Below are positions 25,213 through 33,919 of a stretch of DNA of 64,000 nucleotides, one piece after another. Both the position numbers and the translations under genes were made by a program. Numbering within the stretch: position 1 is the first letter of the stretch; each line of letters begins with the position of its first letter. The notes beneath the pieces are model-generated. The model was not told the origin of the DNA, ran no database searches, and saw nothing but the letters and a program-made list of their open reading frames with translations. The DNA is from Geomonas limicola (lineage in GTDB: Bacteria; Desulfobacterota; Desulfuromonadia; Geobacterales; Geobacteraceae), in contig NZ_BLXZ01000010.1 in the NCBI RefSeq assembly GCF_014193675.1, positions 1-64,000 of the forward strand. The letters run 5' to 3'.

Positions 25213-26532
25213 ATGAAAGCAAGCAAGATTCTCGTAGCCGCAGCACTGTTCACGTTTGCTACCGCAGGTAGCGCATTGGCATTCCACTCCGGCGGCGTCG
25301 CTGAGTGCGAAGGCTGCCACTCGATGCACAACAGCCTCGAAGGTTCCGCTAACGTAACCGGCATGGCACAGTACGCATCCGGCCCCTACCTGCTGAAAGC
25401 ACAGGACCAGTCCGGTGCCTGCCTCAACTGCCACAACGCGGCTGACACCGTGGGCAGCGGCTACCACATCTCCACCGACGGTTCGCTCGTTGGCCAGACC
25501 AAGCAGGGCCCGGTCGAGCTTACCCCGGGCGGCGACTTCGCATGGCTGAAGATGACCACCACCGGCAGCATCCGCAAAACCGCGACTACCTGGGAAGGCG
25601 ACCGTCACGGCCACAACATCGTTGCAGTTGACTTCGGCTACACCGCTGATAAAGAGCTGACCGCAGCACCGGGTGGCTCCTACCCGGCAGCCAACCTGGC
25701 ATGCTCCTCCTGCCACGATCCCCACGGCCGTTACCGTCGTTTTGCTGACGGCTCCGAGGCTTCCACCGGTCTGCCGATCTTCGCTTCCGGTTCCTACACC
25801 AGCTCCGCAGCTCCGATTTCCGGCGTGTCCGCAGCTGGCGCATACCGCATCCTGGCAGGTGTTGGCTACCAGCCGAAGTCCCTGGCCGGCTCCTTCGCCT
25901 TCGCTAACGCTACTCCGATGGCAGTTGCTCCGTCCACCTACAACGCAACCACCAACGTAACCGCTGCCGGCGTAGCTGACCGCGTTGCTTACGGCTCGGG
26001 CATGTCCGAGTGGTGCGCAAACTGCCACACCTCGATGCACCTTGACACCTACGTTTCCGGCCAGAAAGGTCTGGTTCACCCGGCAGGTAACGGCGCTAAG
26101 CTGACCGCACCGATCGCTGCTAACTACGCTGCCTACGTATCTTCCGGTATCATGACCGGCACCGGCGCTGGCTACAGCGCGATGGCTCCGTTCGAGACCG
26201 GCGCTGGCAAGGCACTTGCCGACGTAGTCGCTCTGAAAGCCTTCCAGGCTGCTCCGACCGCTCCGGACACCACCAGCAACGTGCTCTGCCTCTCCTGCCA
26301 CCGTGCACACGCTTCCGGTTTCGAGAGCATGGCTCGCTACTACCTGGGCAACGAGTTCATGACCATTGCTGACGCATCCAACGCAGCTTCTTACGACACC
26401 AGCACCACCGAGAACAAGATCAACCAGGGCCTCACCGTTGCTCAGCAGACCAACGCTTACAACGGCCGTCCGGCTACCGTGTTCGGACCGTGGGCACGTA
26501 ACTACTGCAACAAGTGCCACGCTAAAGACTAG
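25213..26532 (+). CDS. omcS: OmcS-type hexaheme c-type cytochrome, copy 2
   Basis: 439 residues, the same length as copy 1, with the same signal peptide end (ALA), mature start FHSGG, six CXXCH motifs in identical positions and the same KCHAKD terminus. Differences are concentrated in surface-type positions; none removes a heme cysteine or the conserved histidines. AAGGAG precedes the ATG. The region from stop codon through the terminator stem is shared with copy 1. A sigma-54-like promoter lies 180 bp upstream. Expected to form filaments as OmcS does; whether the two copies co-polymerise or are expressed under different conditions cannot be seen. Confidence 0.95.
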   Translation: MKASKILVAAALFTFATAGSALAFHSGGVAECEGCHSMHNSLEGSANVTGMAQYASGPYLLKAQDQSGACLNCHNAADTVGSGYHISTDGSLVGQTKQGPVELTPGGDFAWLKMTTTGSIRKTATTWEGDRHGHNIVAVDFGYTADKELTAAPGGSYPAANLACSSCHDPHGRYRRFADGSEASTGLPIFASGSYTSSAAPISGVSAAGAYRILAGVGYQPKSLAGSFAFANATPMAVAPSTYNATTNVTAAGVADRVAYGSGMSEWCANCHTSMHLDTYVSGQKGLVHPAGNGAKLTAPIAANYAAYVSSGIMTGTGAGYSAMAPFETGAGKALADVVALKAFQAAPTAPDTTSNVLCLSCHRAHASGFESMARYYLGNEFMTIADASNAASYDTSTTENKINQGLTVAQQTNAYNGRPATVFGPWARNYCNKCHAKD

Positions 26533-26561
26533 TACCACCTTGGCTTGACTGTGATGAAATT

Positions 26562-26629
26562 GGGGCCGGCATCCTGCCGGCCCCACCGATTGCTGACAGA
26601 CCCCGCTTTTTAGGAAGCGGGGTTTTTTT
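26562..26629 (+). terminator. Paired terminator hairpins after omcS copy 2
   Basis: A 9-bp stem (GGGGCCGGC / GCCGGCCCC, 26562-26584) without a T run corresponds to the omcS1 terminator. It is followed by a second, classical terminator: CCCCGCTT / AAGCGGGG with seven T residues at 26601-26629. Confidence 0.9.
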
Positions 26630-26907
26630 GCGCACGCTTACTGCTCAAACCGTCTCTCCTCAATAAACGATAACCGTTCGGATTCCCTTTGGCCGAATTG
26701 GGTCATTGAGGTGAGGTGAGGCACGGGGGTAGATTCGGTCGCGTGCGATTTTCCCATCGGCTCAAGTGGTGTTCATGGAGTAGTTTCTGAGACCTGGAGT
26801 TACGGAAATAACGGTAATGAGAATGCCGATTGACGGTGAAGCAAGGGATCGATGGTTGCAGTCTCTATTGATCACGTAAGTAGAGTTCTTTTACAATCCG
26901 GAAACAT

Positions 26908-26937
26908 TTGACAATGACTGTTCATTTTAGGTAATAT
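26908..26937 (+). promoter_or_regulatory. Candidate sigma-70 promoter of the third OmcS-like gene
   Basis: TTGACA (26908-26913), 18-bp spacer, TAATAT (26932-26937), about 70 bp before the start codon. The remaining 270 bp back to the omcS2 terminator show no gene. Confidence 0.6.
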
Positions 26938-27013
26938 GTCGCAGCTGAGACCAGAGTAATTTCCCTTTCAAGCTTTACTTTAGTATCGCTGCCTGCCTTG
27001 AGGAATAACGCAT

Positions 27014-28324
27014 TTGACGAATCCTAGGATCCTAATATTCCTGATGGTGTCTGCGCTGCTCTCCTTTCTGGCATCCGGTGCGAAGAATGCCCGGGCATTT
27101 CACTCGGGCGGCGTCGGCGAGTGCGAAGGCTGCCACTCCATGCACAACTCCCAGTCCGGTTTTTCTGCCGGGAGTGCAGGAGCCTCCCTCCTCAAAGGGG
27201 GCGACGCGAGTTCTACCTGCCTAACTTGCCATCAGGTTTCCGGTGATACAGGCCCTTCCAGCTACCATGTCAGCACCCCAAGCGGTGAAATGCCGTTCGG
27301 CACACCTCCAAAACAGCTGTCCCCCGGCGGGGATTTTGGCTGGCTCAAGAAGACCTATACTTGGTATGCCGATGTAGTCTCCCCCATGGCCAGCAGTGCG
27401 GGGGACCGGCATGGCCACAACATAAGTGCCCAGGATTTCGGGTTCCAGGCGGACAGCAAGAATGCCAGTGCCCCCGGCGGTTCCTACCCTTCCAGCGCGC
27501 TCTCCTGCACCAGCTGCCACGATCCCCACGGCACCTATCGCAGAAACCAGGACGGCACGATCTCCACCTCGGGCAAGCCGATCCGGGATTCGGGGTCCTA
27601 CGACACGAGCCCCACACCCGACGCACAGACCTCGGTCGGCAGCTACCGAATGCTGGGTGGAACGGGATACGTCCCGCAAGGGATGACAGGCGGCCTTGCC
27701 TTCAGTTTTGCCCCCCCAAGCGCCGTGGCGCCCAGCGATTACAACCGCTCCGAGGCCACCACGCTCACCAGGGTCGCATACGGTTCAGGCTTTTCCGATT
27801 GGTGCCGTAACTGTCATACCAACATCCACAACGGGACCTATTCGTTCAAACATCCGGCTGCGGGGTTTGCCTCCGGGGCTTCGGCTGGCACCCTCGACGT
27901 GACGATGATTAATTACTACGATCAGTACATAAAGACGGGTGATTTGACCGGGAGTGCCGCTACCGCCTATTTCTCCCTGGTCCCCTTCGAGATCGGAACT
28001 CAAAACTACAGCATCCTCAAGTCTATCGTGACTACTTCCCCGACCAAGGGTCCGGATCTGGCCGATGGCAGCCCTGCAGTGATGTGCCTTTCCTGCCATC
28101 GTGGGCATGCAAGTGGCTGGGATTACGGCATGAGGTGGAACTCCAAGACCAGCCAGATCACTTACAACGGCAAATATTCCCAGGAATCGCTCCTGTACCA
28201 ACCCTACGGGCAGGGAAGAACCGAGGCGGAAGCCCTTCAGGCGTATTACCAGACTCCATCGCTTAAGTTCGACCCCTCTCAGCAGGGGCTCTGTTACAAG
28301 TGTCATGCAACCGTTCCCCAATGA
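27014..28324 (+). CDS. Diverged OmcS/OmcT-like hexaheme c-type cytochrome
   Basis: 436 residues, signal peptide ending ARA at about residue 28, mature start FHSGGVGECEGCH and six CXXCH motifs (CEGCH, CLTCH, CTSCH, CRNCH, CLSCH, CYKCH) in the OmcS order. Identity to the other two copies is much lower and the C-terminus ends in KCHATVPQ. In G. sulfurreducens a second OmcS-like gene, omcT, neighbours omcS; this may be the counterpart, but assignment is uncertain. Start is TTG with GAGGA upstream; no in-frame ATG would keep the signal peptide. Its stop overlaps an ATG of the following frame, so it probably heads the downstream lipoprotein/beta-barrel operon. Confidence 0.92.
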   Translation: MTNPRILIFLMVSALLSFLASGAKNARAFHSGGVGECEGCHSMHNSQSGFSAGSAGASLLKGGDASSTCLTCHQVSGDTGPSSYHVSTPSGEMPFGTPPKQLSPGGDFGWLKKTYTWYADVVSPMASSAGDRHGHNISAQDFGFQADSKNASAPGGSYPSSALSCTSCHDPHGTYRRNQDGTISTSGKPIRDSGSYDTSPTPDAQTSVGSYRMLGGTGYVPQGMTGGLAFSFAPPSAVAPSDYNRSEATTLTRVAYGSGFSDWCRNCHTNIHNGTYSFKHPAAGFASGASAGTLDVTMINYYDQYIKTGDLTGSAATAYFSLVPFEIGTQNYSILKSIVTTSPTKGPDLADGSPAVMCLSCHRGHASGWDYGMRWNSKTSQITYNGKYSQESLLYQPYGQGRTEAEALQAYYQTPSLKFDPSQQGLCYKCHATVPQ

Positions 28325-28338
28325 GTGAAAGGCATGCC

Positions 28339-29742
28339 ATGTGGTTGAAACCTTTTTTATTGCTCATTATTGTTGCGCTCTGCGCAGGCTGCCAGCCGTC
28401 GCGTGTCGTCGTGAAACAGGCGTTGACCAATGACGGGGAGGTCTATCTCTACCTGCAACCGTTGCCGCAGGAGTCCGCCAAACTGCGCTTCGAGCTGGAA
28501 AGTGCTTCGGCGCTGCGTACCGACGGCGTCGACGTGCCGCTTACCTTAACCCGTGCCAGGTACGACGGCAACGGTCCTCAGCGCCAGGTGCTGGTCGCCA
28601 CGGGGGTACTGGCGCCGGGGCGCTACCGCGGGATCTACCTCAAGGCGAAATCGGCCGTCCTGCAGCAGCAAGAAGGTGAGGTGGCACTGCCGGTGGCCGC
28701 CACTCAGGAACTTGCTGAACTCCCCTTCGATGTGGTCCGGCAAAAAGCCCGGGTCCTCTCCCTTTCCTTCAAGTACCGCGAATCCGTAGGGGCGGGAAAC
28801 GCTTTTCGCCCGGTTTTCTCCCTTTTCTTCCCGGAGAGACCTCCGGTCAACCTGACAGGCTATGCGACAAACTTCGCCTCCAACAGCGTGACCGTGTTCG
28901 ACAAAAAGTCGGGTGAAGTGCGGCATGTGATAGCAACCGGACAAGGGCCGAGAACCGTTCTTTTCAACCGAAACGGGTTGCTTGCCTATGTTATTGTCTC
29001 CGGCGAAAACCGGATAGAGGTCATCGACGTATCCTCGCACGAGATCATCAACAGGATACGACTGAACAACGGTGACACCCCAAGCGAGGCGGTCCTCACC
29101 CCGGACGCAAGAACGCTGCTCGTCGCCAATACCGGGTCTAACACGGTGAGCATCGTCGACCCTACCTCGAATTTTGAGACCACCAGGCTCAACGTCGGCA
29201 ACATGCCCCGATCGATACTGCTCGATCCGGCTGGCAGAAGAGCCTTCGTGTTCAATACCTTCTCCAACAACATTACGGTAATCGACGTCACCAGTCGCAG
29301 TATCGTCGCCACCGTGACTACGGAGGCGAGTCCCATGCGCGGCGATTTCAACCGGCGTGGAGACAAGCTCTACGTGTTCTGCCAGTGGTCACCTTATATC
29401 TTTGTGTACGACACCACTACGTTTGCGGTGACCAAGAGACTCTACGTTGGAATGGGCGTCAGCGCCATCAAGGTGGACGGTGCCACGGACCGCCTCTACG
29501 TAGCCAAAAACGGGAGCAAACTGGTCGACATCTATGACCCTTTCTCTCCCATACCGATGGACTCGCTCCAGGTGGCAGGGTGGCCCGGTTATTTCCTGAT
29601 CGATTCAGATGAGAGCAACCTTCTGATGGTGTTGCCGGAACAAAACGCCCTGGAAAGCATCAACCTGGTGAGTAAAAAAGGACGTTTCCTGCTCGACACG
29701 GGGGGTGCCCCCTTCTGGTCAACCATAATGGGCGAGAGGTAG
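28339..29742 (+). CDS. YVTN-type beta-propeller lipoprotein
   Basis: 467 residues from the ATG at 28339 (GAAAGG upstream); the ATG at 28321 that overlaps the preceding stop codon is an alternative. The N-terminus is a lipoprotein signal with an AGC lipobox at about residue 18. Residues ~20-170 look like an Ig-type beta domain, and the rest is a seven-fold YVTN propeller: VTVFDKKSGEVRHVIATG, IEVIDVSSHEIINRI, VSIVDPTSNFE, ITVIDVTSRSIVATV. These propellers bind proteins or polysaccharides at the cell surface. Nine bp before the beta-barrel gene, so the two probably form an outer-membrane complex with the cytochrome upstream (inference). Confidence 0.85.
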   Translation: MWLKPFLLLIIVALCAGCQPSRVVVKQALTNDGEVYLYLQPLPQESAKLRFELESASALRTDGVDVPLTLTRARYDGNGPQRQVLVATGVLAPGRYRGIYLKAKSAVLQQQEGEVALPVAATQELAELPFDVVRQKARVLSLSFKYRESVGAGNAFRPVFSLFFPERPPVNLTGYATNFASNSVTVFDKKSGEVRHVIATGQGPRTVLFNRNGLLAYVIVSGENRIEVIDVSSHEIINRIRLNNGDTPSEAVLTPDARTLLVANTGSNTVSIVDPTSNFETTRLNVGNMPRSILLDPAGRRAFVFNTFSNNITVIDVTSRSIVATVTTEASPMRGDFNRRGDKLYVFCQWSPYIFVYDTTTFAVTKRLYVGMGVSAIKVDGATDRLYVAKNGSKLVDIYDPFSPIPMDSLQVAGWPGYFLIDSDESNLLMVLPEQNALESINLVSKKGRFLLDTGGAPFWSTIMGER

Positions 29743-29750
29743 GACTTACC

Positions 29751-32039
29751 GTGCCTGAACGGAATACCACACTACGCGTGCCGATACGCAGAGGTCTGCT
29801 GCCGTCACTCCTTTTGTCCGCGCTGCTGGTGCTCCTCTGCGCCCCCTCGGCCCGTGCCGACGGCATAAGCGGCTACCTGGAGTACCTTTACGGCACCTCC
29901 AGCATGAAGACCAGGGATATCTCCGGAGTCTCCTCGAGCACCAGAAACGACAGTTTTCTCCAGCGCTACAACCTCGCCATGGACAAGACGCTCTATCCGT
30001 TGCTGACACTGTCGGCGGGAGGGCTCTATGAGGATACCAACGCGCACGCGACAACGGACGGAATCAGCAGTGACTCCTCCACCACCAGGCTAAGCCCCTA
30101 TGTCGACCTTGCCCTGAAAAACAACTTCGTCTCATCGGGCCTGGGGTACCGGAGAAGGGAAGAAACCACATCGAGCAACGGCCAGTCGACACCGAAGCTG
30201 ATCCAGAACGAGTACACGGCAAACTTGGGGTGGCGCCCTGCTGGGCTTCCCACGTTCAGCCTTTTCTACACGAAACGGGATTTCTACGACGAGCTGCGCA
30301 CCTCCCAGGACCTGCAGACCGAAAGCTACACCTGGTCGTCGACCTTTCGGGAAATAAAGGGACTGGAAGTGAACTACGGGGGGAGCTACAGCCAGAACAG
30401 GAACAACCTGCTCCAGTCGGAAACCCAAAGTTTTGCCAATTCGGGAAGAATCGCTTACTCGGATAGCTATTTAGGAAACCGGGTCCTTTTCCATACGGGC
30501 TACAGCTTTGCCCTGCAGAATTCGACCATTATCTCCCACGGGACGGCGGGTCTTCTTTACACAGCCCAAACGGCGCAGAGCCAACTGTTTGCCACCACTC
30601 CGGATACCACGGTCGTGCCGCCTACCACGGTCACTTCCGGAGCTCTGACGGCGGTGTCAAGCTTCCCGACGGTGAACCTGGTGCTGCCCCAAAACACGGT
30701 GCCCCCTGCGGTTCTGAAGCAAAACAACATAGGGCTGGTTTTTCCAAGCCCCCTCACGGTTAGCACGCTCTTTCTCTCGGTTACCTCGAAAGGTGCCGCA
30801 CCCTCTTCGGTCAGCCTGTCCCAGGTCGCCGGCAACTTTTCCTGGCAGGTCTACACCAGTACCGACGGCGTAAACTGGAGCGGCCCGACGGTTCCCACGG
30901 TGACTACGAGTACCAACCCGGCCGATTTTGGAATCAGCGAGTCCGGTTTCCTGCTGAGTTTTCCGGCGGTAACTACCCAGTACGTCAAGGTGGTGGAGAC
31001 CCCGGCCCAGATCCCGATCACCGTGGTGGTACCCGCCGACATCGATGCCGGAAGTATCCTGCTGAGCAGGCTCTTGTCGTTTTCGTTGGTGCAAGGGAAG
31101 GCAGGAACATCCTCAAGTTCCTCGAATATCGGTGGCGTTTTGGACGTGAACGCCAGGGTACAGCTTCTGGAGGCTCTCAACCTTTCCTGGGACTTCAGTT
31201 TCGTCATGAGCCACAGTAAGTCCGACGAGAGTTCGCTGGCGACCACGTACCTCATGAGTAACGGGGTGTCCTTTTCACGGCGGCTGAACGAGATACTCAC
31301 CTCCAACGGCCGGGTGGCTGAAGACTTCAGCATGGATTCCCAGAGTAAGGTGAGGAACTCGCTTTCCTATAGTGCCGGACTCAACGCGACGCCGCTTCCG
31401 ACCTTGAACCACTCCCTAGTCTACGGTGGGCGTACCGATATCTCGGATTCGGGTACCAGCACAACGAATTCCGTGTACCTCAACAACTCTGCGGCGCTGT
31501 ACCGCGGACTTTCGCTGAATGTCGGCGCCGGTTACAGCACCTCGAGCGATGCAAAAAGTGGCGATACCGACAGCGTTTCCTTTACCGCCGGGCTCGACAT
31601 GGTCCCGAACAAGGATCTTACCCTAGGGCTGAGTTACCAGGACTCGACAGCCGAACACAACGGCGGAGGACAGCCAAGGACAACGTCCTTTATCCGCAAC
31701 GCTGCCGTTTCCGCAACCTATCGTCCTTTTGTTGCCCTGTACCTGGTGGGCGGCTACAGCATCTACATGCAAAATGACCGATCGAACGTCTCCCTGGTGA
31801 ACTACGGCGCTGGTTGGTCCCCCTTTGCCGGTGGGGACCTGCAGATCAACATGAACTACACCGAATCGCTCACCTCGACGGGGAACGAGAAGGTTACCAC
31901 CTACGGTCCCAGCGTGCGCTGGAACATCAGGTCGGGCTCGTCCCTGGACCTGTCTTACAACAGACAAAAAACCGTTAGCGATTTCTCGGGTTCTACGGAC
32001 GTCAACTCGTTTTCGGCCCAACTGCGGATCGCACTTTAA
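29751..32039 (+). CDS. Large outer-membrane beta-barrel protein with an inserted domain
   Basis: 762 residues, signal peptide ending ARA at about residue 36, then alternating amphipathic strands with regular turns (LSAGGLYED, VNYGGSYSQNRNN, LNVGAGYSTSSD, LDLSYNRQKTV), typical of an outer-membrane barrel of more than 20 strands. About residues 270-440 interrupt the pattern with a Thr/Ser/Val/Pro-rich segment containing WQVYTSTDGVNWSGP, a discoidin or fibronectin-like beta domain, probably a plug or surface loop. The last residue is Leu instead of the usual aromatic. Start is GTG with a ribosome-binding site overlapping the previous stop. Placement suggests a pore for cytochromes or a porin-cytochrome conduit. 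No family name can be given confidently. Confidence 0.8.
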   Translation: MPERNTTLRVPIRRGLLPSLLLSALLVLLCAPSARADGISGYLEYLYGTSSMKTRDISGVSSSTRNDSFLQRYNLAMDKTLYPLLTLSAGGLYEDTNAHATTDGISSDSSTTRLSPYVDLALKNNFVSSGLGYRRREETTSSNGQSTPKLIQNEYTANLGWRPAGLPTFSLFYTKRDFYDELRTSQDLQTESYTWSSTFREIKGLEVNYGGSYSQNRNNLLQSETQSFANSGRIAYSDSYLGNRVLFHTGYSFALQNSTIISHGTAGLLYTAQTAQSQLFATTPDTTVVPPTTVTSGALTAVSSFPTVNLVLPQNTVPPAVLKQNNIGLVFPSPLTVSTLFLSVTSKGAAPSSVSLSQVAGNFSWQVYTSTDGVNWSGPTVPTVTTSTNPADFGISESGFLLSFPAVTTQYVKVVETPAQIPITVVVPADIDAGSILLSRLLSFSLVQGKAGTSSSSSNIGGVLDVNARVQLLEALNLSWDFSFVMSHSKSDESSLATTYLMSNGVSFSRRLNEILTSNGRVAEDFSMDSQSKVRNSLSYSAGLNATPLPTLNHSLVYGGRTDISDSGTSTTNSVYLNNSAALYRGLSLNVGAGYSTSSDAKSGDTDSVSFTAGLDMVPNKDLTLGLSYQDSTAEHNGGGQPRTTSFIRNAAVSATYRPFVALYLVGGYSIYMQNDRSNVSLVNYGAGWSPFAGGDLQINMNYTESLTSTGNEKVTTYGPSVRWNIRSGSSLDLSYNRQKTVSDFSGSTDVNSFSAQLRIAL

Positions 32040-32054
32040 GTTTTCGGGGGAGAC

Positions 32055-32654
32055 ATGACATCACTGACACGGAGAACGGGAACCTCTCGTCTCAAGCATG
32101 TACTGCTGGCGGCGGCCCTCTTGTCGTTGAGCGCCTGTGCCGTCTTGGGTAAGACGGACGTATATCGCGATTCGAACATGGACTTCGGCTCGCTACGTAC
32201 CGTTGCGGTACTTCCCTTCACCAACCTGACCAAAGAACAGCAGGCCAATGATCGGGTGAGGGACGTCTTTACCTCGGAACTGATGGCTACCGGTGGTATC
32301 TACGTGGTCCCGGCCGGAGAGGTTGCCCGAGGCATCGTTGCTGCAGGCGCCGGGAGCCCGAGTACTCCGACCTCGGAAGAAGCCATGAAGATCTGCAAAA
32401 ACGTCAAGGCCGACGCGCTCTTTACCGGCACGCTGAGGGAGTACGGCGAAATCCGCTCCGGTACCGCCTCTGCCAACGCCATCGTTTTGAGCGTGCAGCT
32501 CATGGAGGGGCAGACCGGGCGAGTGGTCTGGTCTGCTGATACCACTCAGGGTGGCATCGGTCTTAAGGACCGCCTGTTGGGCGGCGGCGGTCAACCCCTT
32601 AACATCGTTACCCAAAAGGCCGTCAATGACCTCATCAAGAAGCTTTTCGAATAA
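32055..32654 (+). CDS. GNA1162/DUF799-like (CsgG-related) lipoprotein
   Basis: 199 residues with a lipobox LSAC at about residue 28. The mature part has the pattern of GNA1162-family lipoproteins, related to the CsgG/TolB-N fold: RTVAVLPFTNLTKE, a helix VRDVFTSELMATG, VVPAGEV, and AMKICKNVKADALFTGTL. GGGGGA precedes the ATG, 15 bp after the beta-barrel gene. CsgG itself is the curli secretion channel, and other members are periplasmic-face partners of exporters. No transmembrane strand region of CsgG is evident, so a channel function by itself is unlikely. Confidence 0.8.
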   Translation: MTSLTRRTGTSRLKHVLLAAALLSLSACAVLGKTDVYRDSNMDFGSLRTVAVLPFTNLTKEQQANDRVRDVFTSELMATGGIYVVPAGEVARGIVAAGAGSPSTPTSEEAMKICKNVKADALFTGTLREYGEIRSGTASANAIVLSVQLMEGQTGRVVWSADTTQGGIGLKDRLLGGGGQPLNIVTQKAVNDLIKKLFE

Positions 32655-32655
32655 G

Positions 32656-33792
32656 ATGCGGCTGGTCCTGGTTGCGGCGTTGTGCATGCTATTACTCGGC
32701 TGCCTGCACGCTCCGGGTGCACAGACGGCGCCGGCTGCGCCGGTTGCAGAGGTCGTAACGCTGCGTGTGGCGGTTTATCCTATCGATAACCTAAGCGGTG
32801 TCCCTGCACCCGTGAATGAACTCCGCAAAGAGTGGATCGTGAAGCTCAAGGAGTTGGGTCTCGAGGTCGTAAGCGACGCCGAGATGGAGCGGGTCTTTGT
32901 CAAACACCGCATCCGTTATACCGGCGGGGTGGATACCGCCACAGCCCAGGCGTTTCGCAAGGATGTGGAGGCCGACGCCATCCTGGTTACCTCCCTCGAA
33001 TCCATCAGCGACCTTCCCCCCAAGTTGAGCATGATGTCCCGCCTGGTGAGCACGGAGGAGAAACCCAGGATTTTCTGGATGAACAGTGCGACCCTGGCCG
33101 GAGACGACGCCCCGGGGCTTCTCGGGCTCGGCCTGGTCACCGATTTTAAGGTCGTGCAGGAGAAGGTGCTGCGGCGTCTGGCAAGTTCCCTGCGCCTTTA
33201 TCTGGAGGATGACCCGCGCCAGTGCAGCTTCGGTTCGTTCGAGTCAAAGTTCGAGCCCAAAACTATTGCCAGGCCCACACCCGCCGGCCAGGAAAAGCGA
33301 ACTTCCATTGCCGTGGTCCCCTTTTACAACGAAAGCTTCAGGAAATCGGGGGGGATGCTCCTGCAACTTCATTTCGTGAATCAACTGGCCTGCTACGCGA
33401 AGGTGGACGTGGTGGAACCGGGATTGGTCCGCGAGAAAATGCTCAGCATCAGGATGGTGATGCGGGAGGGGATATCGACGCGCGACGTCGACGTCATGAG
33501 CTACATCCTCGAATCGGATTACGTTCTTTCGGGAACGGTCTTCGATTACCAGGATACCTCCGGCGGGGGTGGCACGCCCAAAGTCGACTTCAATGCCTTA
33601 CTGGCCGACAAAATCAACAGGAAACTCGTGTTCGCCTCGAAAAGCTATAACCAAGGCGACGACGGGGTGTTTTTCTACGACGTGGGGCTTTACAAAAACG
33701 TCGCAGTGATGACCGAAAAAATGACTGGAAACGTGGTGAACGAAATGAGACTTGGCGAGCGCAAGACCAAGTCCGATCGGCCTTCCTACTAG
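32656..33792 (+). CDS. Second CsgG-like lipoprotein, larger
   Basis: 378 residues from the ATG immediately after the previous stop codon, implying translational coupling. Lipobox LLGC at about residue 16. Two halves each begin with a CsgG-like strand: LRVAVYPIDNLSGVPAP near residue 40 and IAVVPFYNESFRKSGG near 220, so this is probably a tandem duplication of the domain in the preceding protein. Helical segments with EADAILVTSLESI and ESDYVLSGTVFDY follow each. It may form a ring with the smaller lipoprotein at the outer membrane (inference). Followed by a 127-bp gap. Confidence 0.78.
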   Translation: MRLVLVAALCMLLLGCLHAPGAQTAPAAPVAEVVTLRVAVYPIDNLSGVPAPVNELRKEWIVKLKELGLEVVSDAEMERVFVKHRIRYTGGVDTATAQAFRKDVEADAILVTSLESISDLPPKLSMMSRLVSTEEKPRIFWMNSATLAGDDAPGLLGLGLVTDFKVVQEKVLRRLASSLRLYLEDDPRQCSFGSFESKFEPKTIARPTPAGQEKRTSIAVVPFYNESFRKSGGMLLQLHFVNQLACYAKVDVVEPGLVREKMLSIRMVMREGISTRDVDVMSYILESDYVLSGTVFDYQDTSGGGGTPKVDFNALLADKINRKLVFASKSYNQGDDGVFFYDVGLYKNVAVMTEKMTGNVVNEMRLGERKTKSDRPSY

Positions 33793-33919
33793 CCTTTCCG
33801 CCCCCCCAACTTAAAAAGTTTACAGTTGCAATTTGACCCTAATTTACATAAGGTGTGGGCGTTTTTTGACCGGTTTCGGTAGCCTAGATTTCAACCTATC
33901 AGCAAAAAAGAGAGGTCCA

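Noticed and set aside
25162..26586. 474-codon minus-strand frame over omcS copy 2
   Set aside because: It runs through the terminator and is antisense to a gene with six heme motifs; no start signal.
28300..28338. Upstream starts for the YVTN lipoprotein at 28300 or 28321
   Set aside because: 28300 lies within the cytochrome gene. 28321 gives the ATGA overlap but puts extra charged residues before the signal peptide; 28339 has GAAAGG at the right distance. 28321 remains possible.
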